From assembly GCA_023374025.1 (NCBI GenBank), contig SIJG01000099.1, positions 412,906 through 476,905 on the forward strand: DNA of 64,000 nt, read 5' to 3'. Each line of letters begins with the position of its first letter. The stretch's first letter is position 1. Below are positions 55,969 through 64,000 of the stretch, in pieces. This stretch comes from Heterodera schachtii (lineage: Eukaryota; Nematoda; Chromadorea; Rhabditida; Heteroderidae). Made by a program: the position numbers and the translations under genes. Under the pieces are notes generated by a model. The model was given only the letters and a program-made list of their open reading frames with translations, was not told the origin of the DNA and ran no database searches.

Positions 55969-58900
55969 AACAGGTGGGAGATCGGAAATTGTTTCTTTGT
56001 GCACTATAACCATTTATGGTCGAATGGCTAAAAAGAGGACGATAATTCTTGGGAAAATACGCCTATCTGAATCAACGAACCTTTTCTGTTACTACTTGGT
56101 ACCTTTAATTATAAATGTTTCGCCATTAGGCTATTCGCTCGCGATTCAATTAGCCCTCTAGAATCATGGAGAAAAAACGCGTAATATTTAACCTTCAAAA
56201 AAGCATGCAGTTTTATTTTTTATAGACTTGTTGACTTTTGCGATGAATTATAAAATATTTCGCTGACATTTACGCCCATTCGGCAATATAAAATTGGTTT
56301 TGTTTATTTTAGAACCTTATGGTCTGAAGAATTAGGTCGAGTTAAATTCTTATTTATTATTTGAATTATTAATAAGGGTCAAAAACAATTAACAGGTGGG
56401 AGATCGGAAATTGTTTCTTTGTGCACTACAACCATTTATGGTCGAATGGCTAAAAAGAGGACGATAATCCTTGGCAAAATACGCCTATCTGAATCAACGA
56501 ACCTTTTCTGTTACTGCTTGGTACCTTTAATTATAAATGTTTCGCCATTAGGCTATTCGCTCGCGATTCAATTAGCCCTCTAGAATCATGGAGAAAAAAC
56601 GCGTAATATTTAACCTTCAAAAAAGCATGCAGTTTTATTTTTTATAGACTTGTTGACTTTTGCGATGAATTATAAAATATTTCGCTGACATTTGCGCCCA
56701 TTCGGCAATATAAAATTGGTTTTGTTTATATTAGAACCTTATGGTCTGACGAATTAGGTCGAGTTAAATTCTTATTTATTATTTGAATTATTAATAAGGG
56801 TCAAAAACAATTAACAGGTGGGAGATCGGAAATTGTTTCTTTGTGCACTATAACCATTTATGGTCGAATGGCTAAAAATAGGACGATAATCCTTGGCAAA
56901 ATACGCCTATCTGAATCAACGAACCTTTTCTGTTACTACTTGGTACCTTTAATTATAAATGTTTCGCCATTAGGCTATTCGCTCGCGATTCAATTAGCCC
57001 TCTAGAATCATGGAGAAAAAACGCGTAATATTTAACCTTCAAAAAAGCATGCAGTTTTATTTTTTATAGACTTGTTGACTTTTGCGATGAATTATAAAAT
57101 ATTTCGCTGACATTTGCGCCCATTCGGCAATATAAAATTGGTTTTGTTTATTTTAGAACCTTATGGTCTGAAGAATTAGGTCGAGTTAAATTCTTATTTA
57201 TTATTTGAATTATTAATAAGGGTCAAAAACAATTAACAGGTGGGAGATCGGAAATTGTTTCTTTGTGCACTATAACCATTTATGGTCGAATGGCTAAAAA
57301 GAGGACGATAATCCTTGGCAAAATACGCCTATCTGAATCAACGAACCTTTTCTGTTACTACTTGGTACCTTTAATTATAAATGTTTCGCCATTAGGCTAT
57401 TCGCTCGCGATTCAATTAGCCCTCTAGAATCATGGAGAAAAAACGCGTAATATTTAACCTTCAAAAAAGCATGCAGTTTTATTTTTTATAGACTTGTTGA
57501 CTTTTGCGATGAATTATAAAATATTTCGCTGACATTTGCGCCCATTCGGCAATATAAATTTGGTTTTGTTTATTTTAGAACCTTATGGTCTGAAGAATTA
57601 GGTCGAGTTAAATTCTTATTTATTATTTGAATTATTAATAAGGGTCAAAAACAATTAACAGGTGGGAGATCGGAAATTGTTTCTTTGTGCACTATAACCA
57701 TTTATGGTCGAATGGCTAAAAAGAGGACGATAATCCTTGGCAAAATACGCCTATCTGAATCAACGAACCTTTTCTGTTACTGCTTGGTACCTTTAATTAT
57801 AAATGTTTCGCCATTAGGCTATTCGCTCGCGATTCAATTAGCCCTCTAGAATCATGGAGAAAAAACGCGTAATATTTAACCTTCAAAAAAGCATGCAGTT
57901 TTATTTTTTATAGACTTGTTGACTTTTGCGATGAATTATAAAATATTTCGCTGACATTTGCGCCCATTCGGCAATATAAAATTGGTTTTGTTTATTTTAG
58001 AACCTTATGGTCTGAAGAATTAGGTCGAGTTAAATTCTTATTTATTATTTGAATTATTAATAAGGGTCAAAAACAATTAACAGGTGGGAGATCGGAAATT
58101 GTTTCTTTGTGCACTATAACCATTTATGGTCGAATGGCTAAAAAGAGAACGATAATTCTTGGGAAAATACGCCTATCTGAATCAACGAACCTTTTCTGTT
58201 ACTACTTGGTACCTTTAATTATAAATGTTTCGCCATTAGGCTATTCGCTCGCGATTCAATTAGCCCTCTAGAATCATGGAGAAAAAATGCGTAATATTTA
58301 ACCTTCAAAAAAGCATGCAATTTTATTTTTTATAGACTTGTTGACTTTTGCGATGAATTATGAAATACTTCGCTGACATTTGCGACCATTCGCCAATATA
58401 AAATTGGTTTTGTTTATTTTAGAACCTTATTGTCTGAAGAATTAGGTACAATTAAATTCTTTTTTATTATTAGAATTATAAATAAGGGTCAAAAACAATT
58501 AACAGGTGGGAGATCGGAAATTGTTTCTTTGTGCACTATAACCATTTATGGTCGAATGGCTAAAAAGAGGACGATAATCCTTGGCAAAATACGCCTATCT
58601 GAATCAACGAACCTTTTCTGTTACTACTTGGTACCTTTAATTATAAATGTTTCGCCATTAGGCTATTCGCTCGCGATTCAATTAGCCCTCTAGAATCATG
58701 GAGAAAAAACGCGTAATATTTAACCTTCAAAAAAGCATGCAGTTTTATTTTTTATAGACTTGTTGACTTTTGCGATGAATTATAAAATATTTCGCTGACA
58801 ATTGCGCCCATTCGGCAATATAAAATTGGTTTTGTTTATTTTAGAACCTTAAATTCTTATTTATTATTTGAATTATTAATAAGGGTCAAAAACAATTAAC

Positions 58901-59966
58901 AGGTGGGAGATCGGAAATTGTTTCTTTATGCACTATAACCATTTATGGTCGAATGGCTAAAAAGAGGACGATAATCCTTGGCAAAATACGCCTATCTGAA
59001 TCAACGAACCTTTTCTGTTACTACTTGGTACCTTTAATTATAAATGTTTCGCCATTAGGCTATTCGCTCGCGATTCAATTAGCCCTCTAGAATCATGGAG
59101 AAAAAACGCGTAATATTTAACCTTCAAAAAAGCATGCAGTTTTATTTTTTATAGACTTGTTGATTTTTGCGATGAATTATAAAATATTTCGCTGACATTT
59201 GCGCCCATTCGGCAATATAAAATTGGTTTTGTTTATTTTAGAACCTTATGGTCTGAAGAAATAGGTCGAGTTAAATTCTTATTTATTATTTGAATTATTA
59301 ATAAGGGTCAAAAACAATTAACAGGTGGGAGATCGGAAATTGTTTCTTTGTGCACTATAACCATTTATGGTCGAATGGCTAAAAAGAGAACGATAATTCT
59401 TGGCAAAATACGCCTATCTGAATCAACGAACCTTTTCTGTTACTACTTGGTACCTTTAATTATAAATGTTTCGCCATTAGGCTATTCGCTCGCGATTCAT
59501 TTAGCCCTCTAGAATCATGGAGAAAAAACGCGTAATATTTAACCTTCAAAAAAGCATGCAGTTTTATTTTTTATAGACTTGTTGACTTTTGCGATGAATT
59601 ATAAAATATTTCGCTGACATTTGCGCCCATTCGGCAATATAAAATTGGTTTTGTTTATTTTAGAACCTTATGGTCTGAAGAATTAGGTCGAGTTAAATTC
59701 TTATTTATTATTTGAATTATTAATAAGGGTCAAAAACAATTAACAGGTGGGAGATCGGAAATTGTTTCTTTGTGCACTATAACCATTTATGGTCGAATGG
59801 CTAAAAAGAGGACGATAATCCTTGGCAAAATACGCCTATTGGAATCAACGAACCTTTTCTGTTACTACTTGGTACCTTTAATTATAAATGTTTCGCCATT
59901 AGGCTCTTCGCTCGCGATTCAATTAGCCCTCTAGAATCATGGAGAAAAAACGCGTAATATTTAACC
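55969..59966. repeat. Tandem array, 9.5 units of 422 bp
   Basis: Units start (at aacaggtgggag) at 55969, 56391, 56813, 57235, 57657, 58079, 58501, 58898, 59320 and 59742; the last ends near 59,966 at gcgtaatatttaacct. Period is 422 bp exactly except the seventh unit (58,501-58,897), which has a 25-bp deletion. Units differ by few substitutions. The unit beginning 58,079 is the most diverged, and its tail opens the 87-residue frame at 58,430-58,693, which I consider chance. No sequence relationship with the 687-bp satellite was seen. Confidence 0.97.
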
Positions 59967-61504
59967 TAATTTTTTAAATCAAAAATTTGTCAAAAAATAA
60001 ATAAATAAATTTTTGAGATGAATTTTTGAGAAATTTTTAGTTAGATTCTTAGGAAGTGTATTTTTTGTTTTTATTGTGTTTTTGTTTATAAGCTTGGACA
60101 TAACGACAAAATAGGTCAAATAGGGTTTTAAAAGTTTTTTTTAGGCTTTTTAGGCACTAAAAATAAAACCTATAAATAGGCACTGTAGCTTAACAATAAC
60201 CAAAAAAAAAGATTTTTAGTGTGTTTCAGACCAGAGGGAGTTTAGGAAAAATAGGCTAAAACCTAAAATCTTATCCCTATTCATAAATAAGGCTCGGGAT
60301 TAAGTCAGAGAATTTTTTCTACTGATTTCCTATATATTTTATTTACGGTGTTTATTAAAGACCTGCGCGGGACGGTATTCCGCGCGGAATTTTGCGGGAT
60401 CCTAGTCCACCTTTCCGTATTTTTTTGGAAAATGCGGGATTGCGGGATTCAGACCTGCGGAATATATACTTGCGAGATCCCGTCCCGCAAAATTTTGGAA
60501 TTCCCAACCCGCAGCGGGACCCGCAAATTGATTTTTTGTGCTGGATCCAGCAAAATCCGCAATGCATTTTTTGAAAATTGCAAAGACAGAATGCCAATTT
60601 TTGTGAATAAATTTAAAATAAATTTAGCTATTTTTCAGCGCAAATTCAATCAAAATTTGTGAAAATTTTCCTGGCGGTGCCTTCGGTCCACTGTAGCAGC
60701 CTCTACACTGTTGTATGGACGCGTAAAATGTCATGGGACGCGTAAAACCGACTAGAACCAAATGTTGATTGACCCACCACCCGGTTTCAAGCATTCCTCC
60801 AGCCACTACAAATTCTTTTTTCAAATCAGAAGCAGGATTCGCAAATTTGAAATTTCCGATCTCTAGTGTTTACTAAGTTTTGTCGCAAATTTCTTAAATT
60901 TTTCAAAAATTTGTAAAAACCTAAAACTGATGGATTCTCCTGATTTTGTTTATTTGTAAGCTTGCTTTTTTTTTGCTCCATTTTTTCATTCAATTTTTTC
61001 TTATTCATTGCAAACAAATTTTTAAGCATTTTTGCGGATCATGCCAAAAAACTGACATTCGCATAAGCCGTCGAAAACTTTGTAATCTGTATCTTTACGA
61101 CATAAGCTCGAGTTTTTAGGTTATAACTTTTTCCGTTAGACCTCATCCAACAATTTTGTATCATTCGAAAGCTTAACATGCTTAAAGCCGTTTTTAAGCT
61201 ATTGCTTAGCGATTAGACATTACCAAAAAAGATAACATGCAAATGGCAAAAAAAGATAAAAATTTTTGAAATTTTTTTTATTAATAGAAAATGTTAGTGC
61301 TTTTTTAAGACTAATAGAACATGTGAAGAGCTTCAAATGATTTCAAGGTTGTTGTTGGTTTTTACATATATTTGCAATGTATATTTTTCGATTTTCCTAC
61401 AAAAATGAGTCTCAATTCATAAAAAATTTTGTAACTGTTTTAAAAAGTCAACATGTTGTTAGCCTTCTATTGGCTCTTTGATTTTTTTGTTTGGCGGTGG
61501 TCAA
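59967..61504. other. Dispersed repeats, no gene
   Basis: The segment at 60,020-60,190 resembles about 5110-5360. At 60,360-60,545 the motif gcggga and its complement recur many times (gcgcgggacgg, tgcgggattgcgggatt, cccgcagcgggacccgc), giving a locally GC-rich repeat with strong hairpin potential. The segment from about 61,360 onward resembles about 63,070-63,300, the start of a duplicated tract leading to the exon-like pair at 61,505 and 63,308. Confidence 0.5.
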
Positions 61505-61650
61505 ATGGGCGGCCAACTGCCACTGTTCCAGGATGATTTGTGGCAAAACTCTGGGCGGCGCGGGAGCGGTGGCAGAGGAAGCCGGGAGCGGTGAAGTTGG
61601 CCAGCAGCCCCGCCGGCGCCAGCGGCGACCCGTGGTTGGACTCATCTCTT
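61505..61650 (+). pseudogene. GC-rich exon-like segment, frameshifted copy
   Basis: Begins MGGQLPLFQ, closely matching the copy at 63,308. The following Gly/Ala-rich part (LGGAGA...) and GQQPRRRQRRPV match only in another frame, so this copy carries a frameshift relative to the other. The direct frame stops at about 61,595. Family unknown. Confidence 0.4.
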
Positions 61651-61957
61651 TTTGAGGACAACAGAAATTGGTAAATATAAATATGATGACAAAAATAAGT
61701 GATTTTTTTGTTGAAAGAACCCAACAATTTTGCTATAATTCGAAAGCTATTTACATGCAGTCATTATTACTTAGGGTGTCACATAGGCTTTGATTCCCCC
61801 CACTAACTGCGACAGGTCAAGTGGTGAAGTCACTTCATGTTTTTTGCGGGGTTCAGAGTCAAAATTTTATAAAATTTCGTAAAAAAACATAATGATATAC
61901 ATGCAAAATGTGTCACACCCCCTCCCCCCACTGTTCTCCAAAAATTTTTTCAAAGCG

Positions 61958-62055
61958 CAAAAAAAAGCGGTATGGAAAGTTAAAAAAACCGCAAAAAAAG
62001 CGGTATGGAAAGTTAAAAAACCGCAAAAAAGCGGTATGGAAAGTTAAAAAAACCC
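61958..62055 (+). repeat. Short tandem repeat, about 33-bp unit, three copies
   Basis: Three consecutive copies of a unit built on aaaaaagcggtatggaaagt plus taaaaaaaccgc. The plus-strand lysine-rich frame across it (61,908-62,150) reflects this repeat and is not treated as a gene. Confidence 0.8.
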
Positions 62056-62205
62056 TTGCCTATGTTTTGCCACCCCCTGAAATTTTTTTCCTAATAATTT
62101 TTTCTAGGCTAATTTTTGATACTGATCACGAATCTGTCGTTTATTTTTAAGCATGACGTGTTTCCAGTGAGTTAAGTGAAATTTTACGTAAAAAATTTAA
62201 AAGGT

Positions 62206-62656
62206 AATATGCCGGTGCTATGTCATTACTTAAAAACCATCATAATGGGCGTTACTTAAAAAACCATCATAATGAAAATTTTTGCTTATAACTTTGCTCT
62301 AAAAAGACCAAATTTTTAATCCTTGCTATCATTCGATAGATCTAAATGTTCTTTATGAGCCTATAAAATTTCAAAAAATTTTATTAAATTTAAAAAAAGT
62401 TATGGCCAAAAATGTTTGAAAATCAAGGTTTTTGAGTTCCTCGAGCTATAATTTTTTTGAAACTTAACGAAATTTTTTGAAATTTTGCAGACTGATAGAG
62501 AACACTTAGGGCTATCAAATGATATCAAGAATTAAAAATTTGGTTGCTTTCGAGCAAAGTTATAAATAATTTTTCGACAAAAATTTTCATAATGATGGTT
62601 TTTTAAGTAACGCCCATTATGATGGTTTTTAAGTAACGACCCAGCACCAATATGCC
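62206..62656. mobile_element. Foldback MITE, 435 bp, flanked by aatatgcc
   Basis: The element at 62,214-62,648 is almost entirely one palindrome. The left arm begins ggtgctatgtcattacttaa and the right arm ends ttaagtaacgacccagcacc; both contain ccatcataatgggcgttact or its complement. Pairing continues inward through gcttataactttgctc and its complement at about 62,553-62,570. Direct repeats aatatgcc flank it (62,206-62,213 and 62,649-62,656). An 8-9 bp duplication suits hAT or Mutator-type elements. No transposase is present. Confidence 0.8.
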
Positions 62657-63307
62657 GATAGTACCCACCACCAATCGAAAAAAAATTTCAAATTTTTTTT
62701 TCTCAAAGTAGTCGTTTAGGGGTTTTAACGGTCGGAGAATCCGATTCCTGTATCCATTTCGACCCAATTCGAACATCGAACCCAAATTCGAACAAGAAGT
62801 CAAAACTTCTAATTTTTCTAGTTTCGCATTTTTGGTTCAAAACTGGCTTAAATTTAAGGAAACAAACTAAAAGCAACCAATAATGAGATTTATCAAACAT
62901 TGTTTTCTTTATGCCAACTACAATTTTAAATGTTTGTTTTCAAATTTAGAACTTTTTCACGAAAATTTCATGTAACTCATGTAAAACACGTTGTAGCTAA
63001 AATAAATGTCAGATGATCAGCATCAAAAAAAGCCTAGAAAAAATTTTTAGAAAAAAATTTGAAGTACCCAACTTGCAATGTACATATTTGCGATTTTCTT
63101 AAAAATGCGTATCAATTCATAAAAAATGTAACTGTTTTTCGTATACACGCTAATAGTCATATATGCATATTTATTTAAAAAACGAAATATTCTCTACCTT
63201 TTCGAGATTTCTTTTTTCTCAAGATATGTATATCCAATCTTCCTTGTGGTCGTCTTCATAATATTGTAGCCTTGTATTAGCTTTTAAAGTATTTGTTTAC
63301 CACTGCA
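62657..63307. other. AT-rich region, part of a duplicated tract
   Basis: No gene was recognised. The segment from about 63,070 to 63,300 resembles about 61,365-61,500 (ttgcaatgtata/ttgcaatgtacatatttgcg; tcaattcataaaaaat) and leads into the second exon-like copy. Confidence 0.45.
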
Positions 63308-63463
63308 ATGGGCGGCCAAATGCCGCTGTTTAACATCTTTGGAGGCGCGGGAGGGGCGGCTGGGAGAGTTGGGGGCGTTCAGCAGCCCCGCCGACGCCGC
63401 CAGCGCGCAGCGAACGGTCCAACTTGTCACTCACTTTTTGTCAATGATTTTTTCTTCTTTTAG
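63308..63463 (+). CDS. Short GC-rich exon-like frame, unknown family
   Basis: The frame starts MGGQMPLFNIFGGAGGAAG, continues VGGVQQPRRRRQRAANG and stops at TAG 63,461-63,463 (51 residues). The stop sits in cttcttttag, which could be an acceptor rather than an end, so this may be an early exon of a longer gene that continues beyond the window. The related but frameshifted copy at 61,505 and the abrupt GC increase suggest real coding sequence. I do not recognise the family. Confidence 0.35.
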   Translation: MGGQMPLFNIFGGAGGAAGRVGGVQQPRRRRQRAANGPTCHSLFVNDFFFF

Positions 63464-64000
63464 GACAATTTATCTGAGTAGAGGCAAGCAAATCGAAGCC
63501 GAAAGCCAACAGTCGCCGGAGATGAAACTGAAGAAAAAGGAAACAAAATTTAAAATTGATTGAAAATTGGCATTTTAATTTTACATTGCTTTTGCCATCT
63601 TTCCCTCTCCTTCTTTTCGATTGTCTGATAAACCGACTTGAATGCACGAAATCGGCAAATGGTCGTGGTCGGTTCACCGTGGCCAGTTCGCTGCGGACGG
63701 TAACGAAGAAACCATTTAAAAATACGAACCCGTCCTGATTTACTTAATTTTGTCAATGTGTCATCGAATATCTTATATAGGGTGCACTTCATTTCCCCCT
63801 CCCCTCCCGTCGTTCTCCCGCCCGGGTCGTTCCCCTCCCCCGAAAAAATTAAAAAAAAATTTTCAAACCTAGAAATTTTTTCATAAAAAATTTTTAGGAA
63901 ATTTCTTAGTAAGAAAATTTCAAGAAAAAAAATTTTTTAAAAATTTCAGCGATTTTTTTTAGAAGAAATGGGTGAAGAAATTCATTTCCCAAAAAATTTA
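63464..64000. other. Window end, no assigned gene
   Basis: Frames on both strands overlap at 63,550-63,792 without recognisable domains. A CT/GC-rich tract lies at 63,795-63,840. Nothing was assigned. Confidence 0.4.

Noticed and set aside
19381..59966. CRISPR-like array
   Set aside because: Repeats are hundreds of bases long without spacers, and the genome is eukaryotic; these are satellites.

Overview
The window is eukaryotic and very probably from a plant-parasitic cyst nematode (Globodera/Heterodera type). It is AT-rich, with short-intron, multi-exon genes and no operons. Three things point to this group: two expansin genes, one of which carries a bacterial-type family 2 carbohydrate-binding module; an F-box-associated gene of a kind I recognise as expanded in cyst nematodes; and repeated use of GC-AG introns. 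The genus is an inference; expansins in an animal are the strongest clue.

Layout. 2.1-10.8 kb is a secreted-protein (effector-like) neighbourhood: a two-exon cysteine-rich secreted peptide (minus strand), an expansin with a Ser/Lys-rich linker, a CBM2-expansin, and a single-exon Ser/Pro-rich secreted protein. 12.7-16.4 kb and 39.7-42.6 kb are the two arms of an inverted duplication, each carrying a copy of an F-box-associated gene with the same premature TAG. The left arm alone has a 778-bp hAT-type MITE, with an 8-bp target duplication and a matching empty site in the right arm.

The centre, 18,733-39,140, is one 20.4-kb Polinton/Maverick-type element. It has inverted termini beginning AGTAGTAAGAG and a 6-bp target duplication (gcagct). 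Only the virion block survives: a penton-like gene with two tiny introns, a small basic minor-capsid-like gene, and a decayed major capsid gene. Where polymerase and integrase genes would be expected there is instead an 11.5-kb satellite array: 17 units of about 687 bp, two subtypes, partly in A-B dimers. The right terminus has grown into three tandem units of about 756 bp, each with a tRNA-like sequence. A satellite array enclosed between transposon termini is the most unusual structure here.

43.2-48.7 kb holds a six-exon cysteine-rich secreted or anchored protein resembling the CPG4 family (minus). 50.8-52.5 kb is a complete seven-exon 3-hydroxyacyl-CoA dehydrogenase (plus). 53.0-55.0 kb is a GT11 fucosyltransferase-like gene (minus) that looks broken, with a LINE fragment in one intron. 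56.0-60.0 kb is a second satellite-like array (422-bp unit). 60-64 kb contains dispersed repeats, a foldback MITE with direct repeats, and two related GC-rich exon-like segments.

Exon borders were placed by eye from GT/GC-AG sites and reading-frame continuity. Nothing was confirmed by database search or transcripts.
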